Assembly (NCBI RefSeq): GCF_037975245.1
Contig: NC_092563.1
Coordinates: forward strand, 27,615,960 to 27,679,959
DNA from: Apostichopus japonicus
Taxonomy: Eukaryota > Echinodermata > Holothuroidea > Aspidochirotida > Stichopodidae
Direction: 5' to 3'
DNA length: 64,000 nt
Numbering within the stretch: position 1 is the first letter of the stretch; each line of letters starts with the position of its first letter. The notes under the pieces are model-generated. The model had not been told where the DNA came from and made no database searches. It worked only from the letters and a program-made list of their open reading frames with translations. Made by a program: the position numbers and the translations under genes. Positions 23,201 through 38,200 of this stretch are shown piece after piece.

Positions 23201-26200
23201 TGATATGCAACACAGACTTGGGTGTACATTGATGCCATGATGACAGATATTATTTACAAGTCTTACAGGTAGTTTTCTTTGTACATAATATCACCAAACC
23301 TGTTTTTATAGTCTCCATCTTTCAGGGCTTGGATCAAGTAAGAGGTGGGTTGATCAATTTCTGTTGTGAGATTGTAAGTCCTGCTTCTGGCATAATATAC
23401 CTTATCTCATCAGAATCTCTAATTTCCTTCTTTTATTCTGAATTAATAATGCATAGCAGAACTAACTGCACAGTAAGATTCATTTCAGTTCAATTGCCAC
23501 ACCCTGCTGTTGGTGGATACTTAACATTCATAAACTATTGCTATAACTGTCCTGTGTGTATGACTTCCTATATTGTAGATCTACCTTAGTATGTTAGATT
23601 TTAGCAGTAAAAACCTGTCAAAGTGGGGTTGGGGGGGGGGGGGGAGAGAAGAGTACCTACCGTTGTACAGCAAACTTTTTACACACTAAATTTCTACCAC
23701 CACCCAGCAATGAGTACTGGCGAAGAATGCAATACTTTCTGAGTTTGTTACAGTAAGTCCTCTACCAGTTTCCCAACTATTTTGACTGGCTGTTATCAGC
23801 TGTGATGATGATATACCTCGTGATGAGGGTACTACCGAGAATAGCTTTGACCTTGCTTATATGATAAGTACACACATATACTGTGTATTACATCCAGTTA
23901 AGTGCATTTTGATCGATAAGCTGAGAATCCAAATGACGCCTATGTCAAGACGTATAGCTCAGAAACAAATACTGTAGTTCCTCTCATACACACCTAATTA
24001 AATCTGGAGAGTGTTTATCTCCATCTAGTTTATGATATTTGCCCTCAGAGAGAGCTATGTACAGTACTGTAGCATCAAAGAATGCACCGGGGTAGTTTAA
24101 TGAATCATGTTGATTAAAAGTGTGCTCTCCTATGCACAGCTCATTTTTTCTTAAACTTTCAAGCAGTTTTCAAGCAATTTTAGAATCAGGGAAGGAGGAA
24201 GGATGTATTTGGATTCAGAAATGCATGCTATAAAATCATGTGCAGTAAGGCAAGGGTTATGTTTGTGTGAAATTTCTATATCAATATATCGCATGATAAG
24301 GAAAACTGTATGCAAAGAGTTTACTAGACCTTATACAGCTCAATATATAATTTACATTTAAATCAAGTTGAAGGGTTAATTCATTGGTGGATAAATCTTG
24401 AACAAACAAGGAGGAGGTTACTTTTCTCAGAATACATGTCTCTACTTTACTACTGCACTTTCATATCTACCTAGTTCACAATTGTCAAACTTTTGAAGTG
24501 AAAAAGATTTATACCAAACTTATGTTAACTTCAAACAAGGCCAATGCTCGTACTGTACCTTAGAATCATAATACTGTAACTGATCATTGAAATTAGTCAA
24601 AGGAAAAGCTACTCTAGCTGTCAGACAAACAAATTTTACACGTATACATGATTTAAGGGCATTTTCTTAATTGGACATACTGTACTTGACCATATCAATT
24701 GCTCGCTTCCATCATATAAAAATATCAACAAGAGCATTTTCTTTACTTCTAAGGATCAGTAACTACTTTTGTTGCATTGGTACACAAGTTTTTGGTTTCA
24801 CTTTCACCTCCCCACTCTTATAATATATCATAAAGGCAGTGCCAAATTAAAAACAGATATGGAGACTGTAGTCTATGGAAACCAGAATTAATCATGAACT
24901 CTTGTTACTCTGTGAATAATACTTATTACTCTCAAGGCAGGATGATTTTGAAACTGCCAAGAGCAAAGCCTGTGCTGTTAATTATTGCAGCACTCTGTGT
25001 AGGAAATGAGAACCACCAGTCATATCCTCCATGGGTTTTTCATAATCAAAGTCACTGTTACATTTCAAGCAAAATTGCAATCAACTGAGCAATGCACACA
25101 ACTTTACAGATCTGACCTCAATAGGGGGCTTGGTTGGAATTTTAATTTCTTATCTCTGGCAGATCTCAACAGTCCTAAAGTTATCAAATTATTGGTCACA
25201 GAATATATGTAGTAGTATTGCAACACTGTGCTGATTGATCTGTCATACATACAGTACTGTACATTGCTATGTACTGAGTAACAGTGCACTCTCAGTGTAC
25301 ATACTGTACTACAGCATTATATCGTTGGTTAGTTGATGTACTGTACATTGCTATGTACTGATTAACAGTGCACTCTCACTGTCCATACTGTACTACAGCG
25401 TTATATTGTTGGTTAGTTGATGTAGATATACTGTACATTGCTATGTACTGAGTAGCAGTGCACTCTCACTGTCCATACTGTACTACAGCAATGTATCGTT
25501 GGTTAGTATTGATATACTGTACATTGCTATGTACTGATTAACAGTGCACTCTCACTGTACATACTGTACTACAGCGTTATATCGTTGGTTAGTTGATGTA
25601 GATATACTGTACATTGCTATGTACTGAGTAGCAGTGCACTCTCACTGTCCATAATGTACTTACAGCAATATAGCGTTGGTAAGTTGCTGTAGATATACTT
25701 TACTTTGCTATGTTAACCTCCCTAATTGGCTCTCTGACTCCGACCTCGTGTATGTTTATGGCTATCTACAGTATATATACAACAGGGTTGTCCAACCTAC
25801 GGCCTGCGGGCCATAGTCCGGCCCGCCGCAGGGTTGCGTCCGGCCCGCCAGAGATGCTTGAACGGTGCGAAATTTTAGTGAGCAGATATATTGATAACAA
25901 CTTGAAGCTATATAATCAATCATTCAAACCTTCTGGGTCCAAAAAATGCATACAGGTCAGTTAATTTGTGTGGCACTCTCAGCGGAGTGGGGGGGGGGGG
26001 GGGAGAGGGGCGGTTGTACTTTATTCATCTGTTTTATCAGGAAGGTAAATAAATCAGTGCGCTCCGCGCGCAGTGCTCACATTTTATTGCCTTGGGCTTC
26101 AGTCAAAAAATCAAGCTTAGGGTTCATGCGGCCGCCTCCTTCATCATAATCATTCCATGTGGCCCTCCTCTGCAAAAGGTTGGACAACCCTGGTATACAA

Positions 26201-29200
26201 TGTAATTACTGTATATAAGACTTCATTTACCAGCAATTTTCTGCTTGAACATAGACAACTTTTCCAAGATAAAAAAGAAGTGTCTATTCTACAATTTAAA
26301 CAATCTTATTATCCTCCAGAGGACCTCTCACGAGGTCGACCAGGGGTTAAACTCCTTTTGATTTGATTTAAGTAACAGTGCACTGTCACTGTACATACTG
26401 TGCTACAGCAATATATTGTTCGTTAGTTTCTGACAAAGCCAGTTATGCATGGATGGAGATGATCTATGCTGAATATGGATTCCAATTTTTTTCTGCGGGT
26501 GTACAAACCACCATCAATGCCAAAGATGATAATCAGTGAAAAGATATTTTAACTTTTACTGGGTGTTGGGTCATCTGTATATATGTTAGAAAATGTACAC
26601 TTGCTTCCTTCTTGGTTGGTATGATAATTTACCTTTTTTCAGGCAAAAATTTCAGCAGATCTTGGTTGAGGGTAGGGATGGGTGGTTTTTGGGTCAAAGG
26701 GTGGGTTATTAGCCCGGCCATTATGGGTGGGGAAAGGTAGGAAAGTCGTGGCAGGGGAAGGTCCAGAACTCCAGAACAGGGGCAGGTTTTTTTTGTTCTC
26801 TTCGTATTTGTTTGGTTCTTGTTTAGAACATATTTTTGTATGTTTTCATTGTTAAGTATAGGGAGTGCTCTACTTGTTAAGCCATAAAGGTTTTTCAAGA
26901 GCACTTCCTTTCACAACTCTTTGTATTTTTGTTACTTTATATGTGCTTATTATTATCACCTGAATGTTGTGATAAAACAAATGAATGAAATGAAAATAAA
27001 TGAAATAATGAGCAAATAGGGTGTAATTTGTCTATGGTAATATACTGTTGCTTACAAGAGCAATTCTATATTGCAGAGTGACATCTCAATTTACCTCTAA
27101 GTGGAACAATTACAATTTCATTACCAGTGGTGTCTGGCTGTAAAAAATTTGATTTTAATTAAAGTTTGTCATTTTGGAAAAAATGGAGCAATACCTCCAT
27201 ATATATTTCACTGTTTCACCGTGTCAGGAAAATGAAAACAAAACAGTAGAATGCCACAGCAAGCTGCTTTAGAATTCAGCACATATCAATACGTGGCAGA
27301 AGGAGAGGGTGCTTGAGGGAGTGATTTTCCTCTGTCTGACAGACTGTCATGTATCATTTTGTATAATATTAGTATCATGATTTCCATATACACTTATCAT
27401 ACATACAGTAGTGTAGTGTTTGAGGAAAAGATAAATTTTACATCTTGTTTGTGTTTGTCGTCTTCACTCTCGTCCAGCTATTTGTCATTTTGCCTGAGCC
27501 CTGTCTTCGTTCCAGCCAATGATTCATGATGACTATGTTTAATTGAATACAGTTAGCAACTATTACTTACAAATATAGTTTGAAGTCAGTAAATTTTACT
27601 TCGCTCCTCGCTTACCTGTCTCCCCACATCCTTGGCAACCTCGTTCTACCTAGAATGAACTTTTAACTTTTAACACTGTACTCTAGTACATATTGTTTTA
27701 CAATTCAGTTAAATGTGTGCCTATTTCTTTTATTACCTGGCAGCTTCAATTTTAAAGTCATCCCATCAGTGACAACTGTCAGGCAGTTAACGCAAGCCCA
27801 GACCTCGGAAGCCCTTCGTCCGTTCTTGTTTGCAGTTCATCCAGACTTCTTTGGAAAGTACCCAAAGGAAAGGGTAGGTACAGGTGTAGTGAAGGATGAA
27901 AGTGACATGTTTTTAGGTGCACATTCAATACTGTTCCTCTGTGTAATACAAAGAATGCATTATACAGTAGCTTGGTGTGTAATAACAGTTGTTGTTCACG
28001 ACAAGACATTATCTTTTGTGAGACAGTCTTTTATTTAAGTTTCTTACCTGTCTCATGAAAACAATTCCACCCCCCCCCCTGCCGTACTTCAATGTCTGGA
28101 GTGATCTGGTAACCTTTTACACTGACCTGCCCCTTTTGACAAAGGGTACAGTTGTTGTGAGGAGGCAGGTAAGTGTGGAGCTCATAAATATCCAAACCAG
28201 GTAAGTTTTGGAAATTGAGACATACGCATATGGAATGTTGTGCTTGCAACTCTGTACACTGCAGCAGGTTGGTGTCTGCTGATTAACAATTTTTACAGCA
28301 CCCTGTGGAATTTGTGTCCTTCTCCGTCAACAAAAATCCGATCTGTTAAGTGTCATCAATTGCCATGTACATGGAGTACTTTACGACATTATCATTTTGT
28401 ATGTTCAAAAGATTCTTGTCACAAGTAGAGTTTTAATGTTGGTGGACGTAAGGAAATAACTGACATCCCTTCTTTGTTTCTGTACAGGCAATCAATGAAC
28501 ACTCACTGAAACAACTCTTTGCATATATAGATGGCTTAAAGCAGCGAGGCAATGTCTCACCGACTCACTTGACCTTTTACCTTCGAAACCAACAACATAA
28601 GGAACCAGAAAAGCCCCCAGCAGAACAACCCAAACCCACAGGTATAGACTGTTTGTTGTATAGTGTTATTATTCCTTAGGACAGTAATGTTAAACTTGAA
28701 ATATCTGCAAGAGTTCTGTTGAGTATATATCCCAGCAAATTAAGTTTTGTTTGTTGAGCCTGGCATGTCTGGTGTGTTTAGCTGTCCCTCAAAACATCAA
28801 AAGATTTTATTATCTTAGAAGCATTGTGATAGTGTTGTCTTATTTGTTGATATTATTATTTCATCTGTTGGATTTATTGACAATAATCATATAGTCTATC
28901 ATTATCTCCTCTGTTTTACATAGCATGTAATTTTTAATTGTTCTTCAATCACAAAAGCAAGAAAAGTCAAAGTTCTACTCAAGAACATTGCTTGATAACA
29001 GAGTGAACTATGGTATAGTGTAAGGTAAAGTATGACAATTAAAGGATCATTGTACCTGAATAAATAACCAAAAGGGCAAACTAATAATATGACGAGGATA
29101 AATAGGAAAACATGAACTTGTAGAGAGTTCGAGTCCAAGTCTTGTGTACTTAGTTTTAAAATTTGTAATATCTTTACCACTGTCTTCCAGTTTCAGTTAT

Positions 29201-32200
29201 AATTTTTGTTAAAAGTAAAGAAACAGAGGAACCAGTCATGTGTGTTAATTTGTCTTGTCATTTTGGGGTATTCTGTTCCTTCTAGATTTCTGTGCATTTT
29301 AAGTGACAAAAAGGGTAAATTGAGTATAATTTGGTGTATACTCTACTGTAGCCTATTTCCACCTAAACCTACCAGTATACAGGTATCTGCACCTAAAGGA
29401 ATCAGTCGGTATGTGATTGGTTTGTTATATAACACAGTAAAAATCATCTTTTACCAATAAGGAGGAAAAACATATGATCGACTTACCCAAAAGTTGATGC
29501 AGCCATGTAAAGACAACTCAGTGAGGTATTATTTGCCAAAACAAATGTCTCTACCTGAGTTACAAACATTGAGTTCGGTTTGGTAACTGTTGCTATCTGT
29601 GAAAGAGTCGGTTTTGCCATTTGAAGCAAAAGTAAATAGTGTTTGTGGTCTGTGTTGATTATTTTTGAGTTTACCTCATTTTATCCATTTAAATTTAGTT
29701 TCAGTTGTCGTACCCTTCGGTACCATTGACATTAATTTCACAGTGTGTTTCTCAGCAGAATCGGTTCCTTCTTTATCGCATAGACTATTTTAAGCACTTA
29801 GCTAAGATGTTTCTCTGTGTCAGTACTCTCATTCCTGGGTCCTTTTTGCCTGCAGGTTACATTTCTCAGTTTGTAAGCATTTCCAAGAAACAATTCACTA
29901 AATAAACAACCTTTCATTCATTCTTTAGAACCAACGCCCCCGAGAGCCGTCAATATCTCTCTTCTCGGCAATGACATCTTCAGCACTGTCAGCCATGTTT
30001 TGAAGTCATGTGACATATCGACCAATCACGTGAAGCAAAGCTCGTCTCCGCATCATGATTTTTATCGACCCATCGAATGGCACCACACATATTACACATA
30101 CACCGCCAAGAGAAATCCATTTGAAGGTTACCCTCCATCAAAACCAGATGTCACTTTGAGGTAATTCAGAACTCTGAAAATTACCCAGACTTTTTTCGTT
30201 TGAAGAAAATTACAGTTTGGTTTTGTGGAGAATAATGGTAGGCACTGGTGCAGAGGTTTTTATGTGGACTTATTTTGATTGATAAACTTCCCTTTTTCGT
30301 AGGTTGTAAGAAATGACGAGCACATGTTACTGTGTTGTTATTTGAGTTATATCCCTCGATTGTGAAGAAATGCACGAAGGGAGGTTTGTTAATTAATAGT
30401 GGAATTCTCGTGGTAAACCACTATCCTATTTGAAATAAAATAAGTGAAACCGGGTTTCCTTACAAGTTTTTGGAAGGCTAAACCAATGGGTCACAAACGT
30501 ATGTCAAATTTGAGCAAAATCTGGATAAAAGATGAAGTTACACATCATAAGTAATTTTCAGTCCATATTCATCAATAAAAGAATGCAAAGGTATATTCAA
30601 TTTTAAATTTACAAAAAAAATCATTAATTTTTGACCTAATAAGAAAGGCAGAAGTTACTTGGTGTAAACACTAGAAAGGACACACTAGTTGGCACCTTTG
30701 GGAAGTGTCCAAACAGAGTTGTGGTCATATATATAGCTCCTTTGGTGACATAAAAAATCATTGGTATAGGAGTTGGAATGTAAGTCTTGGTCATATATTT
30801 ATTGAAATGACTTGTGTATTTAATTTTTAACATGAAATTGAGACCTTACCGACTCACTCTCAAAGATGATCATTTTTTTTTTTATCATGAAAAAAGAATC
30901 ACGTATTAATGTTGTGAAGTTTCGGACATGGAAAGTTTCTGAGTTCTAGGTAGTGGAAGGAACAATAGAAATATGTCAAAATAATACTTTATTATCAACA
31001 ATTTACATTGTTTATGCAAGAGCTTGACCATCATCTGACTTTATGCAAACCATCTACAAAGGTACTTCATTTGAGGTTCTCTGTCAAAGTTAACTAGTCT
31101 CTTACCCTTAATCTTGACTTTGTGGTAAGTTCTAGGACACCATTTGCTTTTCATTTTCTTTTCTTTATTATTCTCAATTTGAGAGTTTGTCTCTTAAAGT
31201 TTACAGCATGTAGCATTTGAGGTTGGAATACGTGCTGGAAGCAGTTATCACTTTCTAAAAGCTTCGTCCATTTCATATCTGAACTCTGTTATCAGGCTAT
31301 TAATTGCTATTGAACAAGTTTACAGGTGGCCTCTCAGCAGTTAAATCTTTGAAGTAGTAAAAATTGTATTCCTTTATTACAAAGAATCCTGTCAACTAGA
31401 TTGAATATCTTCTACTTTTAATATAAGTTACTAAGAACTCATGATGATGTTCCTTCAGAATGAGTGATTCCACACAGGAAAAGGTTTTAATTCTCTGTAA
31501 CCAAATGTCATCATTGCCTACAAGTGACATATTGCAATTTTTTAATCAATTCTGCATTGTACGTCATTTCCACAAATTAGAAGCTTGCAGAGGGTAGAAA
31601 AACATGGGGAAGATTCATCACGTCATGGGTTTTGTTTTTGTTTTTTATAGAAATAGCTTCCAAAAAGCTTCGTAAAAGTATTTTCATCAAGAGAGGGATA
31701 TTACTTCTTAAGTTTAACGTGAAACATTAATGTCAACATTAGATGCATGTCAATCCATCTACATCCTGGATTTGATGGTCTCCTTAAATCACTGTCAAGT
31801 TTGACGAATTGCTTATTTGGGGGGAGGTTGATGGGTACGAAGCAAACCACAGAGCTAAATATGAGAGACCTATTGATAATGCTCAGGAGGTGTATTTCAT
31901 TTTCATATTCCCTAAACATTAATCACCAGGGGTTTTGTTTACATCACAAAAGATGCCCTCCAGAATGAAATTGCATGTTTTCAAATTTACATAAAAGTTT
32001 TGGGGGGAAAGGTGGTAAGACAGAATTAATAAATCTCAAGTGAATGAAAATTATGTTGGTATGTCTGTTACAGTGCTATTAAAGATTTCATGGTAGATTC
32101 ACCCTTACATAGGTACAGTTAATACTGGCAGTTTACTGGAGAGTTAACATGTTTGAAGTTAATAACTCAGTGTTGATGCTGTAATCGGAATCTAAACACT

Positions 32201-35200
32201 ACCTGTGTATTTTCTTGCAGATTGCAACAGTAAATCCACTTCTTTGGTTTCTTCCCAGTATATTACAAGTTGCTTCACATCTGATGGAGTGACTTGTACA
32301 AGAGGTCTTTTCCTTAACTTGTTACTTTTTTTTCCGTTCGCTTCAGATATTTCTTGAGAAGGAACATCCCAAAAGCGAGGAAGCATCTCCATCTCAGCAG
32401 TCAATGCAGAGATGAAGCTCAGAGTCACGAGAAACGGCTCATCACAAACCTTCAACTTTGCAACATCAGCTGGCAGTCCAGTTGGAACGTCAGTGCTTAC
32501 AGGACATGCTTGAAGGCATTGGACAGACTCTGCCAATCTAACAAATCAGTCGCTGAAAACCTTAAAGGTAAGACTGAAAGTCAGAGCGTGCAGGACATGC
32601 TTGAAGGCATTGGACAGACTCTGCCAATTTAACAAAACAGTCACTGAGAACCTTAAAGGTAAGACTGAAAGTCAGAGCATGCAGGACATGCTTGAAGGCA
32701 TTGGACAGACTCTGCCAATCTAACAAAACAGTCGCTGAGAACCTTAAAGGTAAGACAAAAAGTCAGTGAATACAGGACATGCTTGAAGGCATTGGACAGA
32801 CTCTGCCAATTTAACAAAACAGTCGCTGAGAACCGTAAAGGCAAGACTGAAAGTCAGTGCATACAGGACATGCTTGAAGGCATTGGACAGACTCTGCCAA
32901 TCTAACAAAACAGTCACTGAGAACCTTAAAGGTAAGACTAAAAGTCAGTGCATACAGGACATGCTTGAAGGCATTGGACAGACTCTGCCAATCTAACAAA
33001 ACAGTCACTGAGAACCTTAAAGGTAAGACTGAAAGTCAGAGCATGCAGGACATGCTTGAAGGCATTGGAAAGACTCTGCCAATCTAACAAATCAGTCGCT
33101 GAGAACCTTAAAGGCAAGACTGAAAGTCAGTGAATACAGGACATGCTTGAAGGCATTGGACAGACTCTGCCAATCTAACAAAACAGTCACTGAGAACCTT
33201 AAAGGTAAGACTGAAAGTCAGAGCGTGCAGGACATGCTTGGAAGCATTGGACAGACTCTGCCAATCTAACAAATCAGTCGCTGAGAACCGTAAAGGTAAG
33301 ACTAAAAGTCAGTGCGTACAGGACATGCTTGAAGGCATTGGACAGACTCTGCCAATCTAACAAAACTGTTGCTGAGAACCTTAAAGGTAAGACTGAAAGT
33401 CAGTGCATACAGGACATGCTTGAAGGCATTGGACAGACTCTGCCAATCTAACAAAACAGTCGCTGAGAACCTTAATGTTCCATCAGGGACAGTGATGAGA
33501 GGAGGCAAGTGCTGGGGGGGGGAGAGAAATGGCCAGGGGGTTTAATTAAAATTATTTATATCGTGAGGTCATAGCTTAAAGCATTTTACCAAGATACCCT
33601 TCGCATAATTTACAGATAATTTACATATAATTATATTAGCTCCTCCTCCATTGGGGATGTTACCTCACATATCAGATGTGGTGCAAGAAATAAAACATGC
33701 AACATTCTGAGAACCGCATAGTTGCAGACGAGACTCCGCCCGAAAGAGCATCACTTGCAGTTTTAAGATGTTTGATGATTTCATAGCTGATGCAGTGCCT
33801 TATTCCTTCTTATAATCAGGACGCCATGTTGTTTTTGGCAACCGTTCCATGCTGGGGTGTGACGGAAGCATCCGTTTAAGTAGCGAAGATGTTCCTCAGC
33901 AGTGGCAAATGGTATGTGATATTTGATTCATTTGTTCAGTGCACCCTATGATATGTATATTACCAGCTGTTGATTCTATCTCCTCCTTTGTAGATGTAGT
34001 CCCACCTCTTAGACCCTTGTACACTTGCTTGATGTGTTTGTGTGTAATGAAACAGGCAATCTTGATCCAGGGTTTTACATCATTCCTTTATTTAATGGTG
34101 ATGATCTTGTAATCGTGTCGGCTATGAATTCTACAGAGCAGAATATTCAAAACAGCTGGTTGTGTATCGTTACTATAACAACCTGTTCACTTGATAAGTG
34201 AATCCTGGTTCTTCGACTCTAAAATCATGCTTCACATAAGTATTATCTTTGTGCTCACTAATGGTGCAGTCAGCTGATTATCCGTTATCTGGAAGCCATA
34301 TACACTGACCAGAATCTTATCTGCAAATAAAGTTAGATCTATCCAACCATATCCTAGCAGGTAAAATAACCTGTGTCTCTTTCCTGATATGAAGCCTCTA
34401 TAGGGACACTCACACAATAAACCAACATGTCTTTGTTTTATTGCTAGAAATGTCAGGCATTGTTTGCTGCAGGATTTACAACCAGCTGCTTTAAATATTG
34501 TTATTTTTTTTTTTTTTTTTGGCTTAAAACTATTATCATGTTCAGATTTTAACATATGAGTGAAATTTATGAAAAGTTAACTGTCATGGGGTGGCGGGTG
34601 GGCGGGGACACACTCATTTAGTTATGTGAGCAAAGTAACCATTTTATCTTGGCTGGAAATATTTGCTGATGTGAACTATCCTGGAGAAGCATGTTACTAA
34701 TAGTCTTCTTGCTCACTTTTCACTTTTGATTTGAGAATGTCACCACCTCCAAACCTAATTGTGTGCTCAGAACATCGTCATTTCTTATTGAAATTACTCT
34801 TGATATCAGTCTAAAGAAACTCTGATGTGTTGTTGTCAAGTAAGAAAGCAGCATGCGGAGCATTATCGAAATATGAAACGTTCTTTGAAGTGTTCAAAAC
34901 TAGGGATAGTAACCATCCACATTGGCAAATAGTTTTTTTTTTTTCAAAGCTTCAGTCTGAATTTATGACAGCTGTACAGCTTTAATCTGGTTAGTACCAC
35001 GGATGAATATTAGAAGGAAAGATAATAATGTACCTCGAAAAACCAAAATCGCTCAAGGAAAGGTGAACAGTTTGGCATCACATTGAAGGGTGTTGAAACA
35101 ATGCCCCCCAAAAAATTACTTGAAATTTGTGGGACACAAAATATTTACTATGGTATATTCAAATGGCTGTAACCCATCATTGACTTATTTTGGGACCCCT

Positions 35201-38200
35201 ATCTGAATGTACGTCTCAGTGAGCATAAATCAAAGTTCCTATCCAGTGTAATTAGTGGATGAGTTTTAGAAAGAATCGGCTAGAGTATTTCCATCATTAC
35301 TATCATTACATCACCGAATGGTGAATATGAAATCTACTACTCGCTTGTGAAAATTTTTGACCTGAGACGTAATTGATTCTGATCTTGTGCTGCGATCAGC
35401 TTGCCGTCATCAATTCTCTCTGAGGCGGCGATTGGGAGTTGTTTCAATAAGAAAGACATTTTTGTAATTTGGAGAATATACAATTGGGCTGGTTGTTTTG
35501 CATAAAGTTTACAAGATAATCTGAATTAAAATAAGACATTAACATTGGTTAGTTTTACTGTAGCAGGGTTGAAGAAATAAATCATTATAAAGAAGAACAT
35601 GTATAATTTTGCTTGAAATCAGACCAGTTTTCATGACAAGCACCAACTTTTCCCTATCTTCTCATGTTTTTGCTTTCACGATTTGTATAACCCATTGTTG
35701 GTTACGTTTTTTTTTATTTTGTTTTCTTAATGTCAAGGCGTAGAATTCAGGCACATCTTTGGTAAATTTAACAAATGTTACATTATGATAATAATCATTT
35801 TAGGAATATGTATTTGCCGACATTTGTTAGACATAATTTCATGAAAGATAAAATATTACACTAAGATGAAAAGAAAGCATTTTAGAACAGACTACCCATA
35901 TATTTGTCAAAAAAAGGAGGTTTTTTGTGCACCTGAGCTATATTCTTTCAGTGCTCGGGAGTATGGACTAAGCCTCGAGGGGCTGGAGGAGTATTCACAT
36001 CTCGAGGGCACTTACGGCCATCAGCCTGCGAAACGTCAGTCGGATGATCGGTTGAGCAAGACTCATTCATCGCCAGCAGCTCTTATCAAGAACATCATCT
36101 CTGTCGGAGACAGGTGGCCTCACCTAATCTTAAACATTTTAACCAACAACGTGTGCTTAGAGGAGAATACACATCCATCAAACTTCATGAGTAGTCTTGC
36201 CTAAGTACTTCTATCAATTGCCTTAGAATCATTCTCTTTCTGTCTATATCGATAATAATAATGATTTTTATTATGAATATTATTTTTATTATTATTATTA
36301 TTAATATGGTAAAGGCAGCCTGCCGTCATCTCGTTGCATCATTAATGATAAAACAACAAACTCCTTTCTTGAACGTGCCACAAATTACGTTAGAGGTGAT
36401 CCTCCCGTTAACATAAGAAAGGGAGATAGTTTTGATATCTTTTTTTGTCAGTAAATTTTTTAATATTGGCTTTTTGCATGTATGATGGTACATTGAATGC
36501 ATCGGGTGTGCTTAGCAGGGTGGATGGATGGCTTTTCATTGTTCCCTGCTTCTCTTTCTTTGTATGACTTATAATCTCCTTAATATGCAAATCGACAATT
36601 TGTGAATAAATATGACTTATGAAAATGTACTGTGGAGTTGACCTTCTCGTGGAAAAAAAAAAATTAAAGTCGTTTTCAAAATTCTTTGGTGGTTTGAAGT
36701 GTTGTTCAACGCACATTTGTTAATGTTTCCTAAGATGGGTATTGGTGTGAGAGGGGGGGGGTCTTACATTCAGAAATAAGATGATGACATTACTTACAAG
36801 CAAAATATCAACCTTGGACAAGTCTCTTCATTTAGTTTGAAATGGTGTAACGTTTCACGTTTGAGGCTCATGTAGGTGGGGGGGGTGGGGGTGGGCTGGT
36901 GGGTAATGTATAACTAAGTGCGGCTACGTATCTGTCTGTGGGTGCCTTTTGATATTATCACTCTTGCTCTACCCTGCACCTCAAACAATGCAAAGCAATT
37001 TCAATTCCAGCGGGACAGACAGACAAAAAACAACATTTCAATTACATTTTCATGACTTTATGAAGATAGTATGACCTTTCTGAAATCTGAACCATTTCTT
37101 ATCATAGTAGGGCTTTTCTTCTGTTTGCTGCCTAACTGTAAGTAAGGAGGACTTCCAAGCAGTGTAGTGCGTTTCATGGGTTGTAGCATTTTGGTGCACG
37201 TTGTTGCTTTTTCACTAACATGAACGAAACAACTCTGACACTGCTTACACTACACAGCTCTTTGCAATTTCTGTGCTTTTCATAACATGTCAACAAGAAA
37301 TACATTTTCATAACCTGGGATAAAAACACAGCTTCAGCAAGATACTTGAAAAAATCAATGGTTATAATATTCAGACTGTTGGACTTGTTGACATGATATT
37401 GTGTAGTCTTCACTTTCCAACGGATTTAAAATTTGTCTAAAACTGTATTTGAGATAATGAACTTTTTGACAAGTCTTTGGGAGAATGTTTCATCACACTT
37501 TGATAGCCGTTTCAGAGAGAGGCAAAACTAACTTCATACCGAATACTCCCTCTATTGGCTCAGCAATCTTGGAATCTAGATCTTAGGCATCATTATAACA
37601 TGAAGGACTTCCCTAACAAAGTTTTCCAAATATATCTTTAGCTACAGGGGGGGGGGGGGTAAGTTGGTGGGTAAGTTGGTAGGGTAAGTGAAGGGTTGTT
37701 GGAGGATGTGTTAATTTATTAGAAGGGCTTTCCTGACTATCAATACAAATGCTGATAGCTAGACAGTTTGTACTAGTTTGTAGTTTGTATGTTCTTTGGA
37801 AAAAACTGTGTTTTGGTAATAACCTTTAGACAGATACTAGTCAAAGCTAAGAGTAACTAATAAAATATGTCAAGTCGTCTTTACTTGCTTTCTCATGTTC
37901 TAATAATTTGAGTATCCTGTCCACTTTATCGTGCATGTTGTCTTCATTAATCATTTCCCATTAAACTAACCAGTGTTCCTTTTCACACACAGTTCCTCTC
38001 GACCCTTCCCCGGTGGTTGACGATGCTCGACGAGGTGGCTCTTCTGGAGGAGCATTTCTCAAAATTGCTGGGAGGTTGCCGGGTGGACAAGTCGGATCCC
38101 ATACTCTCCAGAACTCCGGTGGAGGAACATTGCCAGTGTCTGCAAAAAGTCATCTCGTCCATCCAAAGATACTACCACACGAGACACGGCAAGCAACAAG

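Noticed and set aside
27715-27743. Alternative TCAIM start at the in-frame ATG 27715
   Set aside because: It overlaps the acceptor tract, and the upstream exon at 20163-20231 gives a phase-correct, presequence-like N-terminus. An alternative start cannot be fully excluded.
32489-33508. Minus-strand ORFs across the 91 bp array
   Set aside because: They are repeated shadows of the array; the plus strand is explained by TCAIM exon 5.
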